Shown: positions 1-10,964 of the stretch, piece after piece | Layout: every line of letters starts with the position of its first letter | Position numbering within the stretch: the first letter of the stretch is position 1 | Assembly (NCBI RefSeq): GCF_964340395.1 | Contig: NC_135561.1 | Coordinates: forward strand, 8,575,732 to 8,639,731 | Length of the DNA stretch: 64,000 bases | Reading direction: 5' to 3' | DNA from: Glandiceps talaboti | Lineage: Eukaryota > Hemichordata > Enteropneusta > Spengelidae | Notes under the pieces: model-generated | What the model was told of the DNA's origin: nothing | The model's database searches: none | Seen by the model: only the letters and a program-made list of their open reading frames with translations | Made by a program: the position numbers and the translations under genes

Positions 1-177
1 TAATTGGTATAATATTCGAAATTACAAATTAACTACCATGGCAACGGTATGTTATTCTTCTCCACTATTAAACACAGTGCCATAGCATTCTTTTGATATG
101 TGTCAGTGAAAGTTAATCTATTTCAGTTAAACAGAAAGTCCAACAAAAGTTTGAACGGAATTTAAGTTGTATCCTAC

Positions 178-361
178 CCAATACCAGCTCCTAGTTCCAA
201 CAATTTCGTTCCCTCATATTCTGGAAGCATAGACAATATCTCCGGTCTTTCTATTTCATCCAAGGCGTCTGATGTCGAATCAAGGATTACTGCTTCTAAT
301 GTTGTTTCCGTTGCATGCATCTTCCAAAAGTCCGTCATTTCCTTGCGAGTTTCATTCTCAG
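178..361 (-). CDS. pmt: Phosphoethanolamine N-methyltransferase exon 2, copy A (partial gene)
   Basis: One 184-bp exon of a PMT gene whose remaining 3' exons lie left of the window. It has an AG acceptor at 363-362 and a GT donor at 177-176. The peptide carries the family N-terminal signature MTDFWKMHA, the stretch LDSTSDALDEIERPEIL, and ends in the SAM-binding motif I start LELGAGIG. PMT transfers methyl groups from S-adenosylmethionine to phosphoethanolamine on the way to phosphocholine. The reading frame is open. It differs from the copy-B exon at 21848-22031 by a handful of residues (ENETRKE against EVETRRE, EAVIL against EAGIL, ILSML against ILHML), so the copies have diverged while staying open. 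The exon starts in phase 1, so a first exon should lie at higher coordinates; I could not identify it. Confidence 0.85.
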
Positions 362-744
362 CTGTTTTGAAGAAATGTAATGTACAGTAAATATCCTGAT
401 ATATAGCTAGTATCACGTAGCAGAAATGAAAGACCTGTTTATTCATCGCGGTATATTTTCACTTGGGGAAAGGCAGAGATAAAACGCTATGAGTTTGTTT
501 TATTTTCAGAGAACTAGATAGCCTAGGGACAAGTTTAAGGTCAAGTCCGATAACAAGTTGTATCAGTTGAGAGTACGCAAGAGATTATTAATTGGAGATA
601 CTTCTCTAGACTCCGTCGCGTGTTATTGCGATCGATGCATCGCAGTTACACATCAACGAATGATAAGTGCTATGTATTTTCCATAGGTGTACGTTAGTTC
701 TCGAATATCTATTATGACTTGAAAAAAAGTGAACGCAATATAAG

Positions 745-1113
745 TGAGACGAAACGTTGTAACCTCTGTTTAACTGACAAACTTTGTATAATCAATGCTG
801 AAAAGAGTATGTTACTGAACAAAATATCCGTACTTGTCTCGAAATGTCACTATGAAGGCAAATACTCGCTCGCCAACTACAGAAGTAACCCCAGGTAAGG
901 AATAGTTTAGTCCGACCACCTTGTTACGCATATCACGTGAAATGAAATTGGAACTTCATAGAACTATACTGTATGTTAGTCGCGTATTTGATCGCAACAA
1001 GCGTGAAACTCTGCGTAACAACTCATAACATCCTTATTCTTTTGAACTAAGCCTATAATGCTCTGCCACTAATTTTTGTATCGAGCACTGTTCTCTCCAG
1101 CGAGACACTCATT
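745..1113 (+). mobile_element. Old Penelope-like element remnant (copy A)
   Basis: The + strand at about 750-890 encodes RCNLCLTDKLCIINAEKS followed by a VSKC.YEGKYSL stretch. This matches the C-terminus of the GIY-YIG protein encoded at 22945-23820 (RCNLCLTEKLTIIKA and ISKCRHENKFYL). It is followed by a tail with gctctgccac and gagcactgt that also follows the younger PLE at 24150-24180. The same remnant is in copy B at 22312-22698, so the insertion predates the duplication. It is a short broken fossil. Confidence 0.7.
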
Positions 1114-1163
1114 GCCTTACCATTGGTATTTGAACAATTTTCAGTGAATATACTGTTGGTTGT

Positions 1164-2680
1164 CGACACACCCTTTTCTGCATTCAGTTATTTGAATGAC
1201 ATCCACTGCACTGCAAAACAAGTGGAATGACAGCCGCCACTCTAAATGATTCCAAAGTGTCATTCAACTAACTGAATGTAGAAAGGGGTGTCATTCCACT
1301 GTTTACATACTGGAAATATTGTCATTCCAGTTCCGAAGCCTTGAAAATGCTGTCATTCCAGTTAATTTATATTATTATTATTATTATTATTATTTTATTT
1401 TTTTTTATTAATATTACTTTATTATCCCTCACGGGGAAATTTGTCTTGCAACAACACAGAAAAGCATACATATAATCTTTCACGTTAAAGTAGTACAAAG
1501 AACAACAAAAGTACGAAGACAATAAAAACTGTGTAAAAGACTACATAAAAAACACTCACATTCCTTTACTTCTTACATTCTCTGGTTAAGTATTCTGATG
1601 GCAGAAGGTACGTAACTGAGCCGAGCACGACGTGTTCTCAAGTATAAAATTCGATACCTGCGACCCGAGGGAAGCATCTCAAAATACTTAACTAAGGCAT
1701 GGGAAGGGTCAATGGTAATTTTTGTGGCTTTAACAAGTGCTCGTTTTCCATATAATGATTTCATGCTTTTACATTCAGTTCCACATATTTTAGTACAGGC
1801 ATTGACAACTGTCTGTAATTTGTTAACATTTAAAACAGTCAATCCTCCAAACCAGCTTAGAAACGAAAAGGTAACTACACTCTCAATGTGGCTAGAGTAG
1901 AATGCTTTCAATATAACTGGTCTAATATTCAGTGATCTTAGTTTACGCAGTAAGTACATTCGATTCGCTGTTGGCATTTCTTATATACAGCATCGGTGTT
2001 CTGTTGGAATGTAAGTTTGTCATCAATGAGTGTTCCTAGGTAGCGGTATATTGAAACACGTTAGAGAGGCGGCTGTCATTCCATTGGATTTACAATGCAG
2101 AGGGTGTCATTCAACTAACTGAATATAGAAAAGGATGTCATTCCACTGTTTAGATACTGGAAATGCTGTCATTCCAGTTTCAAATCTTTGTAAATGCTGT
2201 CATTCAACTTATTTTATAGAATGGCGGCTGTCATTCCACTTGCTTTACAGTGAAGAGGGTGTCATTCAACTAACTGAATGCAGAAAATGGTGTCATTCCA
2301 CTGTTTACATACTGGAAATGCTGTCATTCCAGTTCCAAAGCATTGAGAATGCAGTCATTCCACTTAATTTATAGAGTGGCGGCTGTCATTCCACTTGTTT
2401 TACAGTGAAGAGGGTGTCATTAAACTAAATAAATGCATAAAAGGTTGTCATTCCACTGTTTACATATTGGAAATGCTGTCAAGTTCCAGTTCCAAAGCAT
2501 TGGAAATGCTGTCATTCCACTTATTTTATAGAGTAGCGGCTGTCATTCCACTGGATCTACAGTGTAGAGGGTGTCATTCAACTAACTGAATGTAGAAAGG
2601 GGTGTCATTCCACTGTTTACATACTGGAAACGCTGTCATTCGTTTTCCATCATTCGGGTTGTCATTCGTTTTAGGGTCAC
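1164..2680. repeat. Higher-order minisatellite with tgtcattc sub-repeats
   Basis: A tandem array built of ~30-bp sub-repeats, each opening with tgtcattcca or tgtcattcaa, grouped into a unit of about 155 bp. Unit starts (tgtcattcaac or a close variant) fall at about 1258, 2105, 2260, 2414 and 2571. Bases 1165-1245 hold one unit in the opposite orientation. The array is interrupted by a LINE fragment at 1367-2062. Copy B of the duplication lacks the array: there the flanking words gttggttgtcgaca and gatagaaaatatcat are adjacent. Open frames across the array translate to repeats of AVIP and CHST type and are not taken as genes. Confidence 0.9.
1367..2062 (-). mobile_element. Rex1-like LINE, 5'-truncated fragment
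   Basis: On the minus strand the fragment encodes the C-terminal part of a Rex1-type reverse transcriptase: an RYLGTLIDDKLTF block, then FYSSHIESVVTFSF, LSWFGG, and the diagnostic LPSGRRYR with FVPSAIR-like end (YVPSAIRILN). A frameshift sits between the RYLGTLIDD block and the MYLLRKL block, near 1970-1980. The 3' end is typical of the clade: caaatttccccgtgagggat followed by aataaagt and an ATT-rich simple tail (1370-1435). It lies inside the minisatellite, between ttaatttata on the left and the gaggcggctg word on the right, so it inserted after the array formed. Confidence 0.82.
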
Positions 2681-3848
2681 CCTCTGATCGACAATATAAT
2701 ACTTCAGTTACAGCTAGCGCAACTTTAATTGATTATAGTCTTTTAAAAAGAAATGAATTCGTTATTTTTAGTAGCGTTTTAGTCAGCTTGCTTACATTTA
2801 GCTGTACCTAGTGTGGACCATATACTATAACATTGTCACTGTGCCAAGCATAATTGTCACCATGCAAGAAATGAGAGACACCATCCATAGAAAGCAAGGG
2901 CTTTGAAGCCAATCGTAAAATGTCGCTAGAAATGAGTAAATAAATAAGAAACACAATAAATAGATTACTAACCGTCACCGTTGCTAGCCATCTGGTACTG
3001 CTTTCGTTAATGGTATCACCTCTGAGACAACAAAACTTTCACGTTACCAAAGAGCCTTCAACTAAAAGTTCCCGTCTCGAACAGATTTATAAAGGTAATG
3101 TCACCAGAATGTTCCATTCGATGTTATGCAGAGGGACGATTAACATGAATATTTCTTCTGGAGGGACTGAAACTTATAAAACTAGTTTGGTAACTGAATT
3201 TACTTCTGGACTTCGCGACCGCATTGTGATGAAAAAGGAGAAATAATGTGCTGCAGTGTAAACCCGGTAACATTGGCAGCATATATCTATATTGTTGGAA
3301 TAGGGGAAAGCTTGACGTAGTAATACACATGATAAATGGAATGTTCGACGGTGAACTGACAAGTCACGCTCCGTGTGCGTGAGAAAGGTTCATTATTACA
3401 CATGTAATACGAACATAAGGACGAACATCATATTCATAGCGTATTATGATTTGTATCACCCCACTGTGTACGTTGATGTGCAGTCAGAAATAAAACCGGA
3501 CTGGATGTTTTCATTGTTGACTATGCAAATAAGATCAATTGAGGTAAAATAGATCCTAATACAAAACCAATCCCTGTTGAAAATAAACAAATACATTCAT
3601 TTATTTTTAAGAACATACCAGTCTTTCAGATTCTTACACGATTTTTGAAAAAAAAGTATTTGTTGGTTCATAAAGTATTTCACTATATAGTGATAAGAAG
3701 TAGTCTTTTTTTCGTTCTGAGCACAGGCGTTTCTATATAACCCCTGCAATGGTAGTATATGTAAAAATATTGCTTTCTAATCGAGTCAAAATCATTTAAT
3801 TTATATGTATACATACAATGGGAATATTGATTAACGTTCAGTATATAT

Positions 3849-5408
3849 TGAATTGAATTGAATTTATTTTCACCGGAAACATAAGGTAATAACATTACAG
3901 AGAGGAAAATACAAATACAGTAAAAGAAAATGCTCTGGTGAGGACCATGGAAATAGTTTACTAGAAACTAATCTAGTCCATGGTCCTTATCCTGTCAAAA
4001 TATAGAAGGTAAAGATACACGGCGTACTTATGATAAATAATTAATAATAACAAATAATATAGTAATAATCAATACACACATACATATTCACAAATCTATT
4101 ATAGCACATGTACAGAAAAAGATATTTACATATTTACAGTACAAATTTGAATCAAGAGAAAAGGTGTGTCTTTATACATTTTTTAAATTCATGTCGCTTG
4201 TGTATATTCTTTAGTTTGTTTGGTAGGGAGTTCCAATGTTTGGGTAATGCATATTTGAAATTCTTTTGACAAATTGTAAGATTAACTTTTGGAATGGGAA
4301 TGTTACAACTGAGGGCTGATCTGGTAGGGTAGCTATGGGATAGACGGTTAGTAATGTAGTGGTTAATATGAGCATAGCGGTTATTTTGTAAGTCATAGAC
4401 AAACATGCATGTTTGGAATTTACACAGTTTATGGATATCTAATATGCGGAGTTGATTGAAAAGGGGCGCAGAATGTGTTTGATAATCAGAGAAAGTGATA
4501 AGTCGAGCTAGTTTCTTTTGCAAGATTATAAGTGGTTCGAGTAATGTACGATAGGTGTTACCCCAAATTTCAAGACAGTAACTAAGATGGGGGAGGATTA
4601 AAGTGTTGTAAAGTAAACAAGGGTGGACCTTGGGACATAATGGCGAATACGAGAGATGATTCCGATTTTGGGACTTATAGTTCGGGTTACTTTTTCGATG
4701 TGAGATTTCCAGGTGAGAGCTGGGTCGATGGAAATACCTAGATACGTGGCCGATGATACACACTTAATTGGTGTGTCGCTAATACTTAGGGTTCCCTCGA
4801 TGTGAGATATCCTCTGGGGAGTTTTGATAATCATATAGTTAGTTTTGTCAACGTTAATTGTTAGTTTGTTAGCATTGCACCAGTCGTTAACTTTTTTAAA
4901 ATGATCATTTATAACATTAAGATTGATATTATTAGTTTTCATGAATTTGAATAGGTTAGTGTCATCTGCAAATAAACGAAAATTGAAGGCGTCAGTAGAT
5001 TTGTTAATGTCGTTAATATATATGAGGAAGAGGATTGGTCCAAGTATTGATCCTTGGGGTACCCCACACTTAATTTGTTTTGGATTGGAGTTGATACCAT
5101 TTATGCTAACGACCTGTTGTCTATTTTTAAGGTAATTTTGAAACCAAAGGAGCGGAACACCTCTAATGCCGTAATAATATAACTTTTGGATAAGAATATG
5201 ATGGTCAATTGTATCGAATGCTTTTTTGAGGTCGATAAAAATGCCAAAGGTGACGAAGCCCTGGTCCATTTTGTCAGTAATGTCAGATATGAGGTCAGCA
5301 AGGGCAATTTTCGTATTAAACATTTTGCGGAAACCGTATTGAGTACTGAGAAGAATGTCAAATTTATCTAGAAATGATACTAATTGGTCTTTAACGATTG
5401 ATTCAAAT
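3849..5408 (-). mobile_element. CR1/Jockey-group LINE, 5'-truncated, inserted in copy A
   Basis: The minus strand from about 5416 to 4598 encodes reverse transcriptase with, in order, STQYGFRK, FIDLKKAFDTIDH, the QGS block CGVPQGSILGP, the catalytic FADDT, and TINVDKTNYM. The C-terminal part (PHLSYCLEIWGN, ARLITFSDYQTHSAP, PKHWNSLP) follows in another frame down to 4152, so there is a frameshift near 4600-4615. There is no endonuclease or ORF1, so the copy is 5'-truncated. The 3' UTR contains an 11-bp inverted repeat around the words ggaccatgga and tccatggtcc. It ends in aataaattcaattcaattca (bottom strand). Copy B (27045-27066) has the unoccupied site, gttcagtatatat followed directly by gcaaatgtc, so this insertion is younger than the duplication. 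A target duplication of about 6 bp (atatat) is possible. Confidence 0.9.
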
Positions 5409-6020
5409 ATATGCAAATGTCATGGGGAGGGTCAAGTTTTACAAAATGGGACAAAGGGGTGGGTCACTTTTTACGAATGTAGAATGGGGGGGGGGTTTCA
5501 TGTTTTTTTCTCTCCAAGATTTCTCACTCTAAAATTGAAAAATAACATTATAAGCCTGTATGCCCTTGACATTTGTAACAATGTTGTGTAGAAACCTGGT
5601 GGCGCTTAACTTCAGTACGCAGTGCCTCAGCATGGAATTTGTGAGGTCAATCATAACACTTTTAACATTGCAAAGTTAGATTTATAGTATCAATGTACAC
5701 ATTACGACGCTAAGATCATTACCATGTCTTATGTACTATATCCGAGATCGTTTGCCAGTCCAGCTGTTATATTGAGGCAACGATCTCTCTCTTAAGCTTC
5801 ATCGTAGTGTTTTTAATTATGCTGCGACCCTTAGTTTGTCTTCAGCAAGAGTCAGAGACTGTGTTGGCTGTCTGAGATTAACATAATTAGTCCCGCAGTG
5901 GAGGGGGGGGGGGCACTTCCAAAATTTTCATACGTGTATTTATTTTTGTGCTCCTATTCTATTGTAATTATAATGTGTATTTATTGGTGAAATAACTTCC
6001 ATTGAGTTGGCAAGTCACTT

Positions 6021-6026
6021 CTTCTT

Positions 6027-6096
<70 letters not shown>
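6021..6096. repeat. (CTA)n microsatellite, copy A
   Basis: A ~75-base run of CTA triplets. The matching site in copy B at 27618-27705 carries the same repeat plus an ATC extension, so the microsatellite existed before the duplication. Confidence 0.95.
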
Positions 6097-6409
6097 ATCA
6101 TACGGGGTGTGTGACCCAAGTTGAAACCTTCTACTTATGCGCAATCCAAAAATAGACCAATTGTTACAAACAGACCCTTAGTTAATAGTGTGGGGGCATA
6201 TGGCAGATTTTTGGGTTTCGTGTGAAATTCATGTATATATATCTCATTGTGTTCCCCGTCATATGAGCAAATAAAAAATATATTTTGGCAATTTTTATTT
6301 CAATATTAAGGGTAATTTTTGCAGCAGTTTCATAAATGATGTAAGATCATGTTTTTTCTGTATATTGATGGCAAATTAGAATATGTGAACTGTACGATTG
6401 CTTTATATC

Positions 6410-6425
6410 TGTATACATGTACTTA
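6410..6425. repeat. LINE target-site duplication, left
   Basis: The 16-bp word tgtatacatgtactta is repeated exactly at 10714-10729. The pair brackets the LINE at 6426-10713. Confidence 0.9.
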
Positions 6426-7035
6426 CGAGATATTCAAAGTGACACCAAGGAGATGAAAAAGGATATCAAACGTATCACTGGTTCCATTGATGATTTGCAA
6501 AAGAAATATAGTAAGCTGGTGGATGAAAACAAACTTCTTACGAAACGACTAGATACCATGGAAAAACTGTGCGATTCATAAAGGTCAGAGTTGCAGAAAT
6601 AATTTGATATTCTATGGCATTGAAGAACAGGCGAGAGAAACATGGGACGACTGTGAGACTAAGGTTAGAGATATTATTGGTAACAAACTTAATATTGATG
6701 GCGCGAATGATGACAAGGAAATTGGTATAGAGAGAGCTTATCGTATGAATAAATCAGCAGCTTCGCAAGGGCCAAGACCTATTATTGTTAAGTTCTCAGC
6801 GTACAAATCTAGATCTAAAATCCTGAAAGCTGGAAGGGATCTGTTAAAGAACTCAGGGTTATTAGTCAAAGAGGATTTTCCTCCACTTATTCGATCGACT
6901 CGCAGGAAACTCCGTCCGTTTCTCCAGACAGCTTTAGATGGTGGTAAACGGGCATTTCTAAGTTTTGATAAGCTCGTCATTGAAGGAGAGCGTTCCTGCT
7001 TTGATGAAGCTACAAATGACTTTCGAAAACTATAG
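6426..7035 (+). pseudogene. LINE ORF1, L1-type RNA-binding protein (5'-truncated)
   Basis: The first ~50 codons (6426-6580) form a Lys/Glu-rich heptad segment (KEMKKDIKRITGSIDDLQKK), a likely coiled coil. After a frameshift and stop near 6580 the frame continues with NNLIFYGIEEQARETWDDCE. This starts an RRM, followed by IERAYRMNKS, RPIIVKFSAYKSR and the C-terminal domain (LLVKEDFPPLIRSTRRKLRP). In L1-like LINEs this protein binds RNA and trimerises through the coiled coil. It ends in TAG at 7033-7035, and the downstream endonuclease frame continues in the same phase right after that single stop. Confidence 0.8.
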
Positions 7036-10000
7036 GGACGTGGCCAGGCCCGAGAACACAGTGCTGCTAATATAAGAAGTGGTGCAGAAACTGCAATCTC
7101 TGTCGTGTCATGGAATGCCAACGGTTTGAAAAGACACTTATCGAACTATGACTTGATAAATCAACTTTCTAAATTTCCAATTGTTTGTATTTGTGAGACA
7201 TTCGCAAATAGTTGCGATCAATATAAAGATCTTTTACCAGGTTTTACAGGGTTTGCTAGTTGCAGACAAAGAGCTACTGATGTTGGTCGCAACTCTGGTG
7301 GTATTTTAGTTTTTGTTACTGACGTTATTGTGAAACATGTTAAAAGAATCTACAGTCATTTGAATGACATAATATTTATTGAGCTTAAAAAAGATGTATT
7401 TAATATAACTAGAAATTTTTGTATTTACTTATATCTCTCCAGAAGGGTCAAATATTTATACTCAAGGTGAACATAATGGTATTGTACGTCTGGAAAATCA
7501 CCTCACGCAATTGTATGTTGATTATCAAGATTTTGATTTGGTTTTAGCTGGTGATTTCAACGCTAGAACGGGTAGAACGTTAGATTTTATCCCAGTAGAT
7601 TATCATGATGTATCTGATCCTATAGATTACGATGATTTTAATATTAACAGACAAAGTAAAGACTCGCAGGAAAATAATTTTGGTCGCGCACTAGTTGAAC
7701 TTTGTTGCAGATTAAACGTACATATTTTAAATGGCAGATTTGATGGTGACATAAATGGAGAGTACACCTGTTGTACTAGCCAAGGTGTTAGTGGTGTTGA
7801 TTACATTATAGCCTCAACTTCTTTGTTCGAATTTGTGAAAGACTTTAAGGTTGGGATTATTGACGTATCAGATCATTTCCCCGTCAGTTGTCAATTTCAT
7901 TTTAAAAACAATAATTATTGTGAAAGCGATAATGAAATGGTTATATCACCATGGCAACGTTTTATTGGAAAGAACAGTCATCTGCTGTATACGAGGAGAA
8001 ACTGCAAGACGAAGTGTCACTTAATTTGTTTACTCAGTTTGAAAATAACATTGCTAATGACAACATTGATGGTGCTGTTACTTTGTTGAATGATGTCATT
8101 GGACGAGCTGCACAGAGTATGCAAAGTACCTATGACCGCAGAAATCACAACAGAGTAAACAAAGCATGGTGGGATATGGAGTGTGAAAATGCTCGAAAAG
8201 AAAAATTCAACAAGCTTAAAAAGTTTCGTTCTTCAAATAATGCCAATGCTCTAATGGAGTATAAAATGTCTAGGAATAACTTTACCCGACTTTGTCGTGA
8301 TAAAGTTAAATGTTACAAGGATAAACAAAAGAATATTTTAATGCAAAGCTGCAACAACCCCTCCCACTTTTGGAATATAATTAAAAGTATCAGGGGGGAA
8401 TGTAACGTAAACCAAAAATGTAATATTCAGCCATCCGAGTGGTTTAATTATTTCAAAACATTATTGAATCCCACTGATGCTAATTCTCATGTTGACAAAG
8501 ATTTTGGCCGAAAGGTTCACAGAGATTTGGAAGGTCACGATATATCATGTGACGAATGTCGTAACAACATACCAACAGGTGTCAATGCAAATATAACTCT
8601 TGATGAAATTTATGAAGTCATTAACAGTTTTCCAAACAATAAAGCTCCAGGGCCTGATGGTTTTATCTGTGAACTTTTCAAAAAGGGTTTGCACACACTT
8701 TCTACTCGATTGCAGCTCTTATTTAATTGTATTTTAAGTAATGGTAAATTTCCGAGCGATTGGGGTAAGGGTATTATTTGTCCTTTGTTTAAAAAAGGAT
8801 GTAGAACAGATGTAAACAATTACAGAGGGATTTCTCTCCTATCAATCACGAGCAAAATATTCACAAAGATTATAAATGGTCGTCTTGTTAATTGGGCAAA
8901 AGAACAGTCTATTATAGTTGAATCCCAGGCAGGTTTTAGGAAAGGGTATTCAACCATAGACAATTTATTTACTTTGCAATCTTTGACTTGTAAATATCTT
9001 TCACAGAGAGGAGGTCGCATGTATTGCATATTCATTGACTTCTCCAAAGCATTTGATCGAGTGAATCATGTTTACATTTGGCATAGACTCATAACTTATG
9101 GATTACATGGTAGGGATCTAGCTGTTTTACGTTCAATGTATAGTAATCTTCCGTCTTGTGTTCGTTGTAATGATGGAATTACAGATTACTTTGATTGTAA
9201 GATTGGAACGAGACAGGGATGCATGTTAAGCCCTTTTTTATTTTCTTTGTTTATTAATGAGTTAGGGAATTATATGAATGACAATGCAGCAGGTGATATT
9301 TTCGTAAGCGAAGATTCTCCTTCTGTTGGTGTCTTAATGTATGCTGATGACGTTGCAGACGCGGCAGATCTGCCAATCTGGTTACAACGTAAAGTGAATA
9401 AGCTAGAAAAAATTTGTGAACATTGGGCAATGGAAATAAATTTGGACAAGACAAAGATAATTGTCTTTCGTAATGGAGGTCCATTAAGACGGTCTGAGAA
9501 ATGGTTTTATAGTGGACATGAGATAAATGCTGTGTCATATTACAACTATCTAGGCTTATTAATTTCTTCACGATTATCTAGGTCACCGGCAAAAAAGAAC
9601 TTACTTGTGAGGGGGAACAAAGCACTATTTCAAATTCAAACTGTTATCAGGAAGTTAGGTACATGTATATCACTCAAACATTCGTTTAAACTGTTCGATG
9701 CAATTGTTGTACCAATAGTTTGCTATGGTAGTGAAATTTGGGGGTTTGAATATGCTGAACAGGTCGAAACAATACAGTACAGGTTTTGCCGTTTTCTGCT
9801 TGGTGTAAACAGTAATGTTAATTCAGGGGCTCTACTTGGAGAATGTGACAGATTTCCTCTTTGTTATGTATATTTTAAACGCTGTATCAAGTATTGGGTA
9901 AAGCTGATTGGTATGGAAAGTGATAGGTATCCCAAAGTGGGTTATTTAATGCTGAAAAGACTTGATCAAGCAGGTAGAATAACTTGGGCTACACATATTA

Positions 10001-10549
10001 AGCGTTTGTTGATGAGATATGGATTCGGCATTGTTTGGTTTGAGCAGCAGGTTGGTGACCAAGAAGTTTTTATAAAATTATTTTCTCAAAGATTAAGAGA
10101 CTGCTGTTTACAGGAATGGTCTACCGCAATCAATGGTTCAGCCAGACTTCGTACATACAGTGAATTCAAATCAGAACTTGAACCTGAAAAGTATCTAACG
10201 TGTATTTCAGTTTTTGCCTTTAAACAGACTCTGGCTCGATTTCGATGCTCAAGTCACAAAACTTAGAATTGAAACGGGAAGACATGAAAATGTGTTTCTA
10301 GACGATCGTAACTGTCCTTACTGTACTCACCAAAATGTAACTATTGTAGAAGATGAATATCACTTTCTTTTGGTATGTCCATTATATGCTCTTGACAGAG
10401 TTAGATATATTCCACCACAAGTTCATATTTTTCCGTCCAAGGAAATGTTTGTTGCCCTTCTTTCTAGTACAAACCTTCACCTTATACATCGTTTATCAAT
10501 TTACGTATTTAAGTCTTTTAAGACAAGAGAGACTTTTGTTCAATTATAG
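7036..10549 (+). pseudogene. LINE ORF2: endonuclease and reverse transcriptase
   Basis: The endonuclease starts with VVSWNANGLKR (about 7099). It continues through CICETFA, then after a frameshift near 7415 through YISPEGSNIYTQ, AGDFNARTG, and ends with VDYIIAS and VSDHFPVSCQF. A second shift near 7940 leads into the long frame 7951-10266. This carries NNKAPGPDGF, GISLLSITSKIFTKI, QAGFRKGYST, FIDFSKAFDRVNH, GTRQGCMLSPFLFSLF, the catalytic MYADDV, and EINLDKTKI. A third shift near 10220 leads to the tail CPYC.....VEDEYHFLLVCPLY, a common Cys/His motif at the end of such LINEs. The protein would nick target DNA and prime reverse transcription from it. The shifts mean this copy cannot make a full product. 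Confidence 0.88.
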
Positions 10550-10713
10550 TTATACCTGGCATCTACAAATGTTTTTCTTTTCTTTCCATAGCGTCATTTA
10601 TGTATTTAAGAATTTATTAGTTTTTGTTTATTTTGACCGATCCTTTTATGTGAAATATTACTTTCTTTGTATGATAGGCCGTGGCCCTTTACTGAAATAA
10701 ATCTATCTATCTA

Positions 10714-10729
10714 TGTATACATGTACTTA
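10714..10729. repeat. LINE target-site duplication, right
   Basis: Exact copy of the 16-bp word at 6410-6425, directly following the (atct)n tail of the LINE. Confidence 0.9.
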
Positions 10730-10964
10730 TGGGCATCCTGTAGACTATAAACTTGTAGACAGTTGTATAATTTTGCACTTTAATCACAAAATGATAAATT
10801 CTGGCTTCTTTATTTGCATATCATTTGCATATTATGTATGATGCTTTCGGTTTATTTGATTTCCTGTATTCTTTGATGTTGGTGATTGCTATTCTTTCAA
10901 AAATGTACGCCAACCATGAATTATTTCAGTTACTATGATATGAATACTCTGGTTGGTTTTTATC

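Larger units (their letters stand above)
1..6206. repeat. Segmental duplication, copy A (right part)
   Basis: This block matches 21671-27820 in the same orientation. The first ~1,110 bases are nearly identical by eye to 21671-22698. The match resumes at about 2686-3680 (with 25130-26105), continues through 3680-3848 (with 26915-27056), and runs from 5409 to 6206 (with 27056-27820). Interruptions private to this copy are the minisatellite at 1164-2680 and the LINE at 3849-5408. The shared block ends after the motif catatggcag in both copies; beyond it no similarity is seen. The left end lies outside the window because the match already holds at base 1. Besides a true duplication, two haplotypes joined during assembly would give the same picture. 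Confidence 0.9.
6426..10713 (+). mobile_element. LINE retrotransposon with ORF1 (L1-type RRM) and ORF2 (EN-RT)
   Basis: A 4,288-bp non-LTR element bounded by a perfect 16-bp target duplication (6410-6425 and 10714-10729). It begins within the coiled-coil part of ORF1, so it is 5'-truncated. It then carries the ORF1 RRM/C-terminal domain, an apurinic-type endonuclease, reverse transcriptase and a Cys-rich tail, and ends in a 3' UTR with the simple tail (atct)n near 10700-10713. Reading-frame shifts lie near 6580, 7415, 7940 and 10220, plus in-frame stops near 6580. ORF1 is of the L1-type RRM family; I do not assign ORF2 to a clade. The site is just outside the end of duplication copy A. Confidence 0.93.

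Noticed and set aside
840-900. Plus-strand MKANTRSPTTEV followed by GTAAGG, like a first exon
   Set aside because: It lies in another frame of the old PLE remnant, and copy B lacks the donor.
2135-2811. Successive + strand frames with CHST and AVIP repeats
   Set aside because: They follow the minisatellite unit, lack a start context and switch frame between units.
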